Assembly (NCBI RefSeq): GCF_006539525.1
Contig: NZ_BJNE01000002.1
Span: 349,645 to 413,644 of the forward strand
Origin: Glutamicibacter nicotianae
Lineage (GTDB): Bacteria; Actinomycetota; Actinomycetes; Actinomycetales; Micrococcaceae
Direction: 5' to 3'
DNA length: 64,000 bases
Shown here: positions 45,391 to 54,426 of the stretch, one piece after another
Layout of the letters: each line of letters opens with the position of its first letter
How positions within the stretch are numbered: the first letter of the stretch is position 1
Translations under genes and position numbers: made by a program
Notes under the pieces: generated by a model
What the model was told of the DNA's origin: nothing
What the model saw: only the letters and a program-made list of their open reading frames with translations
Databases searched by the model: none

Positions 45391-46380
45391 ATGCAACAAC
45401 GAGAACTTGGACGTACCCACCGCAACGTATCGGCCATTGGCCTGGGCACCTGGCAGCTTGGCGCCGACTGGGGCTCGGTGGATGAAGCCGACGCGCTGGC
45501 CGTGCTCGATGCCGCATACGAAGCCGGGGTGGACTTCTTCGACACCGCCGATGTCTACGGTGATGGCCGCAGCGAGCAGCTGATCGGCACCTGGCTGAAG
45601 GCCAATCCGGATGCGGGCGTCACCGTAGCCACCAAGATGGGCCGCCGTGTGGAGCAGCTGCCTGAGAACTACACCATGGACGCCTTCCGCGCATGGAACG
45701 ACCGTTCCCGCAAGAACCTCGGCGTGGACACCCTGGACCTGGTCCAGCTGCACTGCCCGCCGACCCTGGTGTACTCGACCGATGCGATCTATGATGCCCT
45801 GGACGCCATGGTGGACGAGGGACGGATGGCCAACTATGGCGTTTCGGTGGAAACCGTGGACGAGGCGCTCACCGCGATGGCCCGCCCGAACATCGCCACC
45901 GTGCAGATCATCATTAATGCCTTCCGGCACAAGCCGCTGGAAACCGTCCTGCCGGCAGCGCGCGAGGCAGGGGTGGGCATCATCGCCCGCGTGCCGCTGG
46001 CCAGCGGACTGCTGGCCAACCGCTACACGCTGCAGACCGAGTTCGCCAAGGATGACCACCGCAACTTCAACCGCGACGGCTCCTCCTTCGACGTCGGCGA
46101 GACCTTCTCCGGCGTGGACTACGCCACCGGGCTCGAAGCCGCTAGCGAGTTCGCCAAGCTGGCTGCCGCCGAGGCGCCCGAGGCAACCAGCGCGCAGGTG
46201 GCTTTGGCCTGGCTGGCAGCCCAGGACGGGGTGAGCACCATCATCCCCGGCGCCCGCAACGCGCAGCAGGCCCGCGCCAACGCGGCAGCCGGGTCGCTGC
46301 AGATCTCCGAGGGCTTCAACGCCTCGGTCCGTGCTCTCTACGACGCCAAGCTGCGCAAGCAGATCCACCCGCGCTGGTAG
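45391..46380 (+). CDS. Aldo/keto reductase
   Basis: The 329-residue NADPH-dependent reductase has the AKR (beta/alpha)8 features LGLGTWQLG-like GLGTWQLGADW, DFFDTADVYGDGRSE (Asp and Tyr of the tetrad), TKMGRR (Lys) and LVQLHCPP (His). The C-terminal GARNAQQARANAA binds the cofactor. The substrate is unknown. ATG 45391 is used because the -10 TAGAAT points to a leaderless start; an in-frame ATG 45 bases upstream has no signal. Confidence 0.92.
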   Translation: MQQRELGRTHRNVSAIGLGTWQLGADWGSVDEADALAVLDAAYEAGVDFFDTADVYGDGRSEQLIGTWLKANPDAGVTVATKMGRRVEQLPENYTMDAFRAWNDRSRKNLGVDTLDLVQLHCPPTLVYSTDAIYDALDAMVDEGRMANYGVSVETVDEALTAMARPNIATVQIIINAFRHKPLETVLPAAREAGVGIIARVPLASGLLANRYTLQTEFAKDDHRNFNRDGSSFDVGETFSGVDYATGLEAASEFAKLAAAEAPEATSAQVALAWLAAQDGVSTIIPGARNAQQARANAAAGSLQISEGFNASVRALYDAKLRKQIHPRW

Positions 46381-46402
46381 CAGCGCGGGTGGGAGACAGC
46401 TC

Positions 46403-49018
46403 CTAGTTTCGCGGCACCCCGACCGGGATGCTGGTGCCTAGTGCCACCGGCTCGGCGGGGCGCTGCTGCCCCCGCTCGGAAACGTATTCCAGCTCGGTAT
46501 CCGGTGCGGCGGTGTTCACGAAGGAACGGAAGCGCTTGAGCTTGACCGGGTCGGCCAAGGTGGCAGCCCACTCATCCTCGTAATTGGCCACGTGGGTTTC
46601 CATGGCCGCTTCCAGCTCTTCGGCCAGGCCCAGCGAATCCTCGATCACCACCTGCTTGGCGCGCTCCAGCCCGCCGTCCAGGTCCTGGAGCCAATGCGCG
46701 GTGCGCTGCAGCTTGTCCGCGGTGCGGATGTAGTACATCAGGTAGCGGTCGATGTACTTGAACAGCGTCTGCTCATCCAGGCCTCCGGCGAGCAGCTGGG
46801 CGTGCGCCGGGTTGGCGCCGCCATTGCCGCCCACATACAGGTTCCAGCCATCGGTGGTGGCAATCACGCCGATATCCTTGGCGCGGGCCTCGGCGCACTC
46901 GCGGGCGCAACCGGATACGCCCATCTTCAGCTTGTGCGGTGCGCGCAGGCCGCGGTAGCGCAGCTCCATCTCGATGCCCAGCGCGGTGGAGTCGAGCATG
47001 CCGTAACGGCACCAGGATGAACCGACGCAGGTTTTCACATTGCGCAGCGACTTGCCGTAGGCCTGGCCCGATTCGAAGCCGGCGTCCACCAGCTCACGCC
47101 AGATCTCGGGCAGCTGCTCCAGCCGGGCACCGAACATGTCGATGCGCAGGCCGCCGGTGAGCTTGGTGTACAGGCCGTACTTCTGCGCCACGGCGGCAAT
47201 CACGCCCAGCTTTTCCGGGGTGATTTCCCCGCCCGGGATGCGCGGGACCACCGAGTAGGTGCCGTCCTTTTGCATATTGGCCAGCACGCGGTCGTTGGTG
47301 TCCTGGGCCCCGGCTAGTCCTGCATCCATCGGGTGCACGCTGGTCTGCGAGGAGAGGATGTTGGCGATGACCGGCTTGCAGATATCGCAACCCTTGCCGC
47401 TGCCGAAACGCTCCATCACCTCGCCGAAGGTCCGCAACCCGGCCACACGGATGGCTTCGTAGAGTTCCGGGCGGGAGAAGGAAATATGCTCGCACAGGGC
47501 GGTGGATACTTCAGCGCCGTCCTTGAGCATCTGCGCTTCCATGAGCTTCTTGAGCATGGGAACGCAGGACCCGCACTGGGTGCCAGCACGGGTGCACCCC
47601 TTCAACCCGGAAACGGTGGTCACCGGAGCCTCGCCCTCGAAACAGCCGCAACCGGAGACGGCATCGCGGATGGTTCCAGCGGTGACCGAATTGCAGGAGC
47701 ACAGCACCGCATCATCGGGCAGTTCGCCTTCTGGCGCCTCGCCGCCAAGTGCGCTGAGGTAAGCGCCTGGCTCGCCGGGCAACTCCCGGCCGAGCAGCGG
47801 ACGCAAGGACTGGTACGGGGTGGCATCTCCCACGAAGATGCCACCGAGCAGGGTTTTGGCGTCGGATGAGACCACGAGCTTCTGGTACAGGCCGCGCGGG
47901 GCATCCGCGTAGACCACTTCCAGCGCTCCCTCGGCACGGGCGAAGCCGTCGCCGAAGCTGGCAACGTCCACCCCGGAGAGCTTGAGCTTGGTGGCGGTAT
48001 CGAAGCCCGCGAATTCGGCCTCGCCGCCGGCCAGCTGCTCTGCCACGATTTCCGCCATGGCGTTGGCCGGCGCGACCAGGCCGATGCAGAATCCCTCGTA
48101 GTTCGCGACCTCTCCAATGGCCCAGATGTGCTCGATATCCGTGGCGCAATGCGAATCGATGACCACGCCGCCGCGCGGACCCATGCCGAAGCGGGGCGCT
48201 TCGCTGCCGGAATCGTCCAGGGCCGCGTTGTAGTTGCGGATCAGCTCATCGCGGGGTCGCACGCCGATCGACACGATGACCATGTCGGCTTCGATCACGC
48301 GTTCATCTGCCATCAGCACCCCGGTAACTACCGGGCTGCCGGAGTCCTGGCTGGTCAGGATCTCCTGCGGGAAGACCCCGTTGTGGACGGTGAAACCTGT
48401 CTGCTCAATGAGCCGGCCCATGGCTTGGCCAGCACCTTCATCCAGCTGGGTACCCATCAGCCACTTGCCGCCGTCAATTACGACAGCTTCGGCGCCCAGC
48501 GCCTGGGCACCTGCGGCGGCTTCCAATCCAAGCAGCCCGCCGCCGATGGTGGCCACCACCGGGGCGCGGCCGAGCGTGGTTGAAAGCTCCTTGACCTTCT
48601 CGGCGATGGACCAGACATCTTCCAGCGTGCGATAGACGAACGTGTGCTCGTTGCCGGCGATGGGCAAGGTGGCAGCGTTGGATCCGGTGGCGAGCACCAA
48701 TTCGTCATATGCGAAGCTGCGTCCATCGGCGGTGGCGACCGTGCGCTGTGTGCTGTCGATAGCCACGGCCTTGGCGTTGGTTTCCAAGGTGACATGCTCA
48801 GCTTCCCATAGCTTCGGATCGCCGAGGGTGAGATCCACCCCGGGGTTGGTCAACGCTTGGGAGAGGGCCACGCGGTCATAGGGTAGGTGGGTTTCCTCGG
48901 TCAGTACCGTGATGTGCAGATCTTGCGGTGCGCGGCTGGCCAAGGCTTCGGTGAAGCGGTGGGCCGCGGGGCCGCCGCCGATGACCAGGATGTTGCGTGC
49001 AGTGTGTGTTGTACCCAT
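46403..49018 (-). CDS. nirB: Assimilatory nitrite reductase large subunit NirB
   Basis: The 871-residue protein starts with FAD/NAD(P)-binding domains (ILVIGGGPAAHRF; VATIGGGLLGLEAAAG). BFD-type [2Fe-2S] cysteines follow (VLCSCNSVTAGTI; GTQCGSCVPML; GKGCDICKPV). The C-terminal sulfite/nitrite reductase half carries the siroheme-[4Fe-4S] cysteines CVGSSWCRYG and GCARECAEA. It reduces nitrite to ammonia with NAD(P)H. NirD is encoded divergently rather than downstream, which is unusual. GlnR-like half-sites lie in the 358-bp gap. Confidence 0.95.
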   Translation of the reverse strand: MGTTHTARNILVIGGGPAAHRFTEALASRAPQDLHITVLTEETHLPYDRVALSQALTNPGVDLTLGDPKLWEAEHVTLETNAKAVAIDSTQRTVATADGRSFAYDELVLATGSNAATLPIAGNEHTFVYRTLEDVWSIAEKVKELSTTLGRAPVVATIGGGLLGLEAAAGAQALGAEAVVIDGGKWLMGTQLDEGAGQAMGRLIEQTGFTVHNGVFPQEILTSQDSGSPVVTGVLMADERVIEADMVIVSIGVRPRDELIRNYNAALDDSGSEAPRFGMGPRGGVVIDSHCATDIEHIWAIGEVANYEGFCIGLVAPANAMAEIVAEQLAGGEAEFAGFDTATKLKLSGVDVASFGDGFARAEGALEVVYADAPRGLYQKLVVSSDAKTLLGGIFVGDATPYQSLRPLLGRELPGEPGAYLSALGGEAPEGELPDDAVLCSCNSVTAGTIRDAVSGCGCFEGEAPVTTVSGLKGCTRAGTQCGSCVPMLKKLMEAQMLKDGAEVSTALCEHISFSRPELYEAIRVAGLRTFGEVMERFGSGKGCDICKPVIANILSSQTSVHPMDAGLAGAQDTNDRVLANMQKDGTYSVVPRIPGGEITPEKLGVIAAVAQKYGLYTKLTGGLRIDMFGARLEQLPEIWRELVDAGFESGQAYGKSLRNVKTCVGSSWCRYGMLDSTALGIEMELRYRGLRAPHKLKMGVSGCARECAEARAKDIGVIATTDGWNLYVGGNGGANPAHAQLLAGGLDEQTLFKYIDRYLMYYIRTADKLQRTAHWLQDLDGGLERAKQVVIEDSLGLAEELEAAMETHVANYEDEWAATLADPVKLKRFRSFVNTAAPDTELEYVSERGQQRPAEPVALGTSIPVGVPRN

Positions 49019-49376
49019 GATCTATTTCGACTTTCGCTGGGAAACGGTGAGTTTCAGGCTGATGAGACCACTGTAGAAAGCGCGTTTTGCGCGGCAATTA
49101 CCCTTGTGTTTCGGCCGGCGCAATTCTCTCCACCATGGATCGACGTCCTGGTGAAGGAGCTGAAACATGAACGAATCATTTGGCCGGGAATTCGATTCAG
49201 CCAAGGAAAGGGAACAGCGGAAATCGGCGGAATGACGGGAGGATTTTCGATTCACGGCGATTGAAATTGCTGTTAGCGATGCTTTACCGACCAGCAATCG
49301 CGTTGGGCATAGGGCGAAACATGCGGATTCTAAGCTCGATTCATCAGCGAAAACCAACCACGAAGGACTGGGAATC
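49019..49376. other. Divergent nirB-nirD control region
   Basis: No gene is supported in these 358 bases. It holds GlnR-like half-sites (49097-49112 and 49151-49166), a GAAAC-N5-GTTTC dyad at 49041-49055, and the nirD leader. No clear Shine-Dalgarno sequence precedes nirD. Confidence 0.55.
49097..49166. promoter_or_regulatory. GlnR-like half-sites between nirB and nirD
   Basis: On the minus strand GAAAC-N6-GTAAT (49112-49097), on the plus strand GTGAA-N6-GAAAC (49151-49166). Each is one mismatch from the actinobacterial GTnAC-N6-GAAAC box. They support nitrogen control, but the match is imperfect. Confidence 0.35.
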
Positions 49377-49754
49377 ATGAGCACGCAAATCGCAGAAGAC
49401 ACCCGTGAAGCTACTCTGAGCTTGGCTCCGCTGTGCCGCAGCGCAGAGCTGGAGCGCGGGTGGGGAGAAGCGCTCTGGCACGAGACCACGCAGCTGGCCC
49501 TGTTCCGCACCGAAGAAGACGCCTTCTACGCCACCTCGCATCATTGCCCGACCAGCGGCGCGAAGGTCATGGCCCGTGGAATTCTGGGTGACACAGTCGT
49601 CGATGGTGCTTCAGTGGCCACTGTAGCCTGCCCGCTGCACAAGGAAGTGTACAGGCTGGATACGGGCGAATGCCTGAACGCCGACTCGCTGCCGCTGCCG
49701 GTGCAACGGCTCATGGAAATCGAGGGACAGCTGTGGATGGAGCAGATCAAATGA
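49377..49754 (+). CDS. nirD: Nitrite reductase small subunit NirD
   Basis: The 125-residue Rieske-fold protein has SHHCPTSGAKVMARGILGD and VACPLHKEVYRLDTGEC. The small subunit of assimilatory nitrite reductases has the Rieske fold but generally no Fe-S cluster; here two Cys-x-His-like elements remain partly visible. It assists NirB. The overlapping ATGA at its end starts a 32-residue frame. Its position opposite nirB is discussed as an oddity. Confidence 0.88.
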   Translation: MSTQIAEDTREATLSLAPLCRSAELERGWGEALWHETTQLALFRTEEDAFYATSHHCPTSGAKVMARGILGDTVVDGASVATVACPLHKEVYRLDTGECLNADSLPLPVQRLMEIEGQLWMEQIK

Positions 49755-49849
49755 GCATCAAATCAGAGTGCATCCTGAACGTCGAGCATTCGGCCTGGCA
49801 AGGCTGGTTCGAAATCCTCGACGAGACGGAATCGCTTGCAACCAACTAG
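49751..49849 (+). CDS. 32-residue frame overlapping the nirD stop
   Basis: ATG 49751 overlaps the nirD TGA in ATGA and reads 32 codons to TAG 49849. The peptide is acidic with two Trp and starts MSIKSECILNVEHSAW. Such overlap suggests translational coupling. It is too short to recognise and may be the stub of a former third gene of the operon. Confidence 0.35.
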   Translation: MSIKSECILNVEHSAWQGWFEILDETESLATN

Positions 49850-50216
49850 CTCCAGCAAATGCAATGTCCAGCAGAGACGCCAAGAAACACGACAACTCGC
49901 ATCATCATCAAGACGCAGGGACAAAAGCCAACGGCTTTTGTCCCTGCGTCGTTTTGCGGCGTGCCTCTGGGCATGGAACACCCAGTGCAGGCCTCAATGC
50001 CACCGTCATTAACCAAGCGAGGTAACCGCTGATTCCGATGATCGGTGACAGCCGGTTGGGGCACCAGTGTTGGTGGCATCAGGTCTGAGAAGGTCCAGTA
50101 AAGGCTAGCCAGCGTGTCAGCGGTTGTTCTAGGGTGGCTCCTGGCATGGTCGTCGGCGTTGGCTTTCTTGACTGCTTTCATTGACAGCCGTACCCCTGGT
50201 GAAAAGGAACGAAGCT
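49850..50216. other. Non-coding gap nirD - DHFR-like gene
   Basis: About 367 bases. It contains the strong terminator (49912-49950) and is otherwise without supported genes; frames in both strands have no coding pattern except a short hydrophobic minus-strand stretch around 49985-50075 broken by stops. The Shine-Dalgarno AAAAGGA of the next gene is at its right end. Confidence 0.5.
49912..49950 (+). terminator. Strong rho-independent terminator after nirD
   Basis: A perfect 17-bp stem (49912-49928 with 49934-49950) has loop CAACG and is followed by GTTTTG. Confidence 0.9.
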
Positions 50217-50759
50217 ATGGCCACTGTGATTATCCATGCGACCATCACCCTCGATGGGTTTCTCGCGGATGCTGAGGGTGGGGTGGACTGGATGTTTGGC
50301 CGTCCCTCCGCCCCCGAAGATGATGGGGTCGTTGCCTTGGTCATGGAGAAGATCGGAGCCATTGTCGGCGGTGCGAATCGGACGCAAACGATCGAGGAGG
50401 GCGAAATCCCTTATGGAGGGATGCTTCAGGTCCCGGTATACCTGATGACTCATACAGCCACTGAGCCGGTGGTACGCGACGGCATCACCTACACCTTCGT
50501 TGTTGATGACATTGCCGGCGCAGTGGAATCAGCCAAGCAGGATGCCAAAGGCGGTTTTGTCAGCTTGCTGGGCGGGAAAATATCGCGGCAATGCCTTGCC
50601 CTGGGATTGGTCGACGAGCTGCACCTGGATATTGCCCCGGTATTGCTTGGCAGCGGCATATCCCTGTTCGAAGGTTTGGGGCAGCATATCGAGCTGGAAC
50701 GCATTCAGACCTCGGCCTTCGCCAGTGAAGTGCATCTGGTGTACCGGGTGCTTCACTGA
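50217..50759 (+). CDS. Dihydrofolate reductase-fold (RibD C-terminal type) protein
   Basis: The 180-residue protein has ATITLDGFLADAEGGVDWMF, IVGGANRTQ and LDIAPVLLGSGISLFEGLG, the pattern of RibD-C / DHFR-like proteins widespread in actinobacteria. NADPH-dependent reduction is expected; the substrate is unknown. AAAAGGA is eight bases upstream. It appears inserted between two nitrogen-assimilation units without a clear link. Confidence 0.85.
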   Translation: MATVIIHATITLDGFLADAEGGVDWMFGRPSAPEDDGVVALVMEKIGAIVGGANRTQTIEEGEIPYGGMLQVPVYLMTHTATEPVVRDGITYTFVVDDIAGAVESAKQDAKGGFVSLLGGKISRQCLALGLVDELHLDIAPVLLGSGISLFEGLGQHIELERIQTSAFASEVHLVYRVLH

Positions 50760-50799
50760 GCGGTTCTGTGCCGCTAGGAGCCGACTGCCATCATTGCTA

Positions 50800-52290
50800 T
50801 TACGCCACGGCGGGAGCCTTGGCCAGCAGTTCCTCGATTTTCGCTTTGCACCCTCCGCATCCGGTGCCCGCGCGGCAGCTTTCACCCACCTGCGTGACGG
50901 TGGTGCATCCAGCGTTCACCGCGTGGGCCACCTGACCGTAGGTGGCGCCAGAACAACGGCAGAGCTGGTCTTCATCGCTGGGGATTGCAGAGACCTGTTC
51001 AGTCGCCGGATCATCCAAGCGCAACAGGGCCGAACGGTCTTCAGGCAACGCGGTGCCCCGTTCATAGGCAAGCACAAGCTCGGCACTGGTTTGCGGCAAG
51101 CCCATGGCCAAGAACCCGGTGACGGCATCCCTGCGGGTGACGATCTTCAGATAGCGTCCGCGCGCAGGATCCGCATAGACGGTTGCCTGCAGGTCCGGTT
51201 CATCCCAATAGCCGGCGCTGATGTCGCCGGCCGCGGTCAGCTCGATGCCCTGGCCCTTGAGCATCAGCACGTCGGAGGCGGAGAAATCCGGCGCAGGAAG
51301 AGAAGCAGACACGGTTGAATTATCCAGTTCCAGCAAGTGCCGGGACAACCATGCGGCCTGGGCCCAGCCCGGGGCCAGCAATCCGGCCGGCGGCTGCCCG
51401 GCTACTTCGGCGCAGTCGCCCACGGCGAATATTCGCCGCTCGGTATCGGCGCAGAGGAATTCATCGATTCTGATGCCACGGCCCACCGGCAACCCGCAGC
51501 CCGAAGCCAGCTCGGTTCTGGCTCGCACACCGGTGGAAATCAATAGGGCGTCAGCCTGGATCAGTCCATGAGTGGATGTCATCAGTCCGGCGAAACCTTG
51601 GTCATCCTTGTGAATTCCCGTCGCCTTCGCGCCCGAGACCACCTCGACACCGGCAGCGCGCAGATTCCGTGCCAGCAGCGCCCCGCCGTCTGCGTCCACG
51701 ACCCGTCCCAAAGGTGCTGGGCCGTGGTGCACCAGCACGGGTTGTGCCCCCGTAGTGGCAATGGCCAAGGCGGCTTCGATACCCAGTACACCGCCACCCA
51801 GAACTGCAATGCGCCGGCCGGGACCGAGTGATTCCCGCAGCTGATTGGCATCATCCACCGTGCGCAGGGCAAAGACCCCGGCAGGCAGGGAAGCTTCCGC
51901 ATGCGGATCGAAGTTCAGGCCGTTGAGCGTTGGGACCACAGCCCGCGCACCGGTGGCAAAAACCAGACGGTCATAGAAAATATGGCCAGCGTCCTGCAGG
52001 TGGACCCTGCGCCGTGAACGGTCGATGCCGGTAGCCCGCACACCCAAGCGCACCTCGACTCCGGCATCTGCCAGCCGTTGCGGATCCACCATGCCCAGAT
52101 GCTCGAACTCGGCGGCTCCCACGGCCAGCTCGGCAAGTAGCACGCGGTTGTAGGCCAGATGCTCTTCGGCGCTGATGACGGTGATGGCGCACTGGCCGGA
52201 AGCCGCCGCGGGCAGCAGCCCTTCGACGAGGGATGCGGCAACCGGGCCGAAGCCGATGATGACGATGCGTTGCGGACGGTGCTCGGTCAT
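50800..52290 (-). CDS. FAD-dependent oxidoreductase with BFD [2Fe-2S] domain, nitrate reductase electron-transfer subunit
   Basis: The 496-residue protein has a NirB-like N-terminal half (IVIIGFGPVAASLVEG; AVLGGGVLGIEAALA; FAVGDCAE) and a C-terminal BFD-like domain with cysteines in LCRCSGATYG and CRAGTGCGGCKAKI. It resembles NasB of Bacillus, the NAD(P)H-to-nitrate-reductase electron carrier. ATG 52290 overlaps the molybdoenzyme stop by 4 bp, so the two probably form one complex. Confidence 0.85.
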   Translation of the reverse strand: MTEHRPQRIVIIGFGPVAASLVEGLLPAAASGQCAITVISAEEHLAYNRVLLAELAVGAAEFEHLGMVDPQRLADAGVEVRLGVRATGIDRSRRRVHLQDAGHIFYDRLVFATGARAVVPTLNGLNFDPHAEASLPAGVFALRTVDDANQLRESLGPGRRIAVLGGGVLGIEAALAIATTGAQPVLVHHGPAPLGRVVDADGGALLARNLRAAGVEVVSGAKATGIHKDDQGFAGLMTSTHGLIQADALLISTGVRARTELASGCGLPVGRGIRIDEFLCADTERRIFAVGDCAEVAGQPPAGLLAPGWAQAAWLSRHLLELDNSTVSASLPAPDFSASDVLMLKGQGIELTAAGDISAGYWDEPDLQATVYADPARGRYLKIVTRRDAVTGFLAMGLPQTSAELVLAYERGTALPEDRSALLRLDDPATEQVSAIPSDEDQLCRCSGATYGQVAHAVNAGCTTVTQVGESCRAGTGCGGCKAKIEELLAKAPAVA

Positions 52291-54425
52291 TGTTCCTCTT
52301 CCACTGCGTTCAGCGAAACATGGGCGTGCTTGAATTCAGGCATCCTGCTGTGGGGGTCGACCTTCGCCTCAGTCAGCAGGTTCGCGGTCCCCGACCCCGG
52401 GTAGTGGAACGGCAGGAAGACCGTGTCCAGCCGGGCATCAGCGGTCAGCAGCGCCCGGGCGGTCACTTCGCCGCGTTCATTGCTGATCACGACTTTCTGC
52501 CCCTGGGCAATCTGGTGGGACAATGCGGTTGCCGGATGGATTTCCAGCAGTGGTTCCGGTGCGGCTTGGGCCAGCTCGGCAACCCGGCGAGTCTGCGCGC
52601 CGGACTGGTAGTGCTCCAGCAGACGGCCGGTCACCAGGGAAACGGTAGCGCTGGTATTCTTCCGGGGTGCCGGCTGGAATGCCACTGGAACCAGCACTGC
52701 ACGCCGGTCGGCATGGGCAAAACCGTCAAGGAACAAGCGAGGGGTGCCATTGCGGATGCCGGGCTCGGCCCGCACCTCGGTGCCTGCTGGGCACGGCCAA
52801 TAGATAGCGGCACCGGCATCCAGGTCATCCCACCGCACCCCCGAGTAATCCGCCAAGCCGCCGGCTGACGCTTCTTTGAGTTCTTCGAAGACTTCCCGTG
52901 GGGCGGGGGAGAAGCGGCCGGGAGCGTCCAGCCGCTGGGCGAGCTGGGAGAGGATCCACAGTTCGCTGCGCGCATTTCCCGGTGCCTCCAAGGCGGCGCG
53001 GCGGCGCAGGATCCGGCCCTCCAAGTTGGTCATGCTGCCTTCCTCTTCGGCCCATTGCAGCACCGGCAGCATCAGGTCTGCCTGGGCTGCAGTTTCCGAT
53101 AGGAAGAAGTCGCAGACCACCAGGAAATCGAGGCTGGCCAGTGCCCGGCTCACCTTCGAGGCATCGGGTGCGGAGATCACCGGGTTGGCCCCGTGGATCA
53201 TCATCATGCGCGGACCGGTTGGGGTGCCCAGCGCTTCGAGCAGCTCAACAGCAGGTAGCCCGGGACCGGGGATGATTTCGGGTTCCACGCCCCAGACTCG
53301 GGCCACCTGTGCACGGTGTTCCGGGTCGGTGATCTTGCGGTAGCCGGGAAGCTGGTCGCATTTCTGCCCGTGCTCCCGGCCGCCCTGCCCATTGCCCTGG
53401 CCGGTGATGGTGCCGTAACCGCCGGCCATAGTTCCGGGGAGGCCGAGCAGCAAGGCGAGGTTGATCGCAGCGGTGACCGTATCGGTGCCGTTGGCGTGCT
53501 GTTCGATGCCCCGGCCGGTGAGGATGTAGACGGGCTTGCCGCCGGCCTTGGCTTCGCTGGCCGCCTGCGCCAGGGCCCGGGCGGTACGCCGGATCTGCTC
53601 GGCGGGAACGCCGGTGACCTGGGCGGTCCGCTCCGGCCACCAGCTGACCAGTGATGCTTTCACTGCGTCGAAACCATTGGCGCGGGCTGCCAGATAACCG
53701 GTGTCGGCCAAGGACTCGGCCACCAGCACGTGGGCCAGGCCTAGCAGCAGCGGCAGGTCGGTGGCCGGGGTGGGCTGCAAGTGCCAGCCGGCATTATCTT
53801 CGCAGAGCTTGGCGGTTGCCGAACGCCGCGGATCAACCACCACCAGCCCGCCGTTCTCACGCGCCCCGGCCAAATGCCGGACAAAAGGCGGCATCGTGTC
53901 GGCGACGTTGGAACCGAGCAGCAGGATCATCCCCGCCTCATCCAGATCCGCCAGCGGGAACGGCAAACCGCGGTCCAGGCCAAAGGCGCGGTTGGTGCCC
54001 GCGGCAGCCGAGGACATGCAGAACCGGCCGTTATAGTCGATGCGCGACGTGCCCAGGGCCAGCCGCGCGAACTTGCCCAGCTGGTAGGCCTTTTCGTTGG
54101 TCAGCGATCCGGAACCGAAAACCGCCAGCGCATCAGCACCGGATTCGGCACGGATGCTCCGCGCCTTGTCCGCCACCAGATCCAATGCCTGCTCCCAGCC
54201 GATCGGTGCAAGGCTGCCATCGGCTTGGCGCAGCAGCGGCGTCTGCAGGCGCTCGGGATGATCCAGCAGTGTCGCGGCGCTGTATCCTTTTCGGCACAGC
54301 GCCCCGCCGTTAGTCTCGAAGTCCCGCCCCTTCAGGCTCACTGGTTCCGAGGCCTCGGCCTGCGTGCTGGGTTCCAGGGTGATGCCGCACTGCAGGGCGC
54401 AGTAGGGGCAATGCGTGGCGGTCAT
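52287..54425 (-). CDS. Assimilatory nitrate reductase catalytic subunit (molybdopterin)
   Basis: The 712-residue bis-MGD enzyme starts with the [4Fe-4S] motif CPYCALQCGI...CRKG (residues about 5-47). It continues with GSGSLTNEKAYQLGKFAR, YNGRFCMSSAA, GGYGTITGQGNGQGGREHG and the C-terminal dinucleotide-binding domain (SLVTGRLLEHYQSG). NarB/NasC type, cytoplasmic nitrate to nitrite. It lies one base after the transporter stop and overlaps the FAD subunit. No Tat signal is seen. Confidence 0.92.
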   Translation of the reverse strand: MTATHCPYCALQCGITLEPSTQAEASEPVSLKGRDFETNGGALCRKGYSAATLLDHPERLQTPLLRQADGSLAPIGWEQALDLVADKARSIRAESGADALAVFGSGSLTNEKAYQLGKFARLALGTSRIDYNGRFCMSSAAAGTNRAFGLDRGLPFPLADLDEAGMILLLGSNVADTMPPFVRHLAGARENGGLVVVDPRRSATAKLCEDNAGWHLQPTPATDLPLLLGLAHVLVAESLADTGYLAARANGFDAVKASLVSWWPERTAQVTGVPAEQIRRTARALAQAASEAKAGGKPVYILTGRGIEQHANGTDTVTAAINLALLLGLPGTMAGGYGTITGQGNGQGGREHGQKCDQLPGYRKITDPEHRAQVARVWGVEPEIIPGPGLPAVELLEALGTPTGPRMMMIHGANPVISAPDASKVSRALASLDFLVVCDFFLSETAAQADLMLPVLQWAEEEGSMTNLEGRILRRRAALEAPGNARSELWILSQLAQRLDAPGRFSPAPREVFEELKEASAGGLADYSGVRWDDLDAGAAIYWPCPAGTEVRAEPGIRNGTPRLFLDGFAHADRRAVLVPVAFQPAPRKNTSATVSLVTGRLLEHYQSGAQTRRVAELAQAAPEPLLEIHPATALSHQIAQGQKVVISNERGEVTARALLTADARLDTVFLPFHYPGSGTANLLTEAKVDPHSRMPEFKHAHVSLNAVEEEQ

Positions 54426-54426
54426 C

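Noticed and set aside
49901..49910. Repeated ATC triplets as a repeat array
   Set aside because: Only three copies of the triplet; no CRISPR-like spacing or longer unit.
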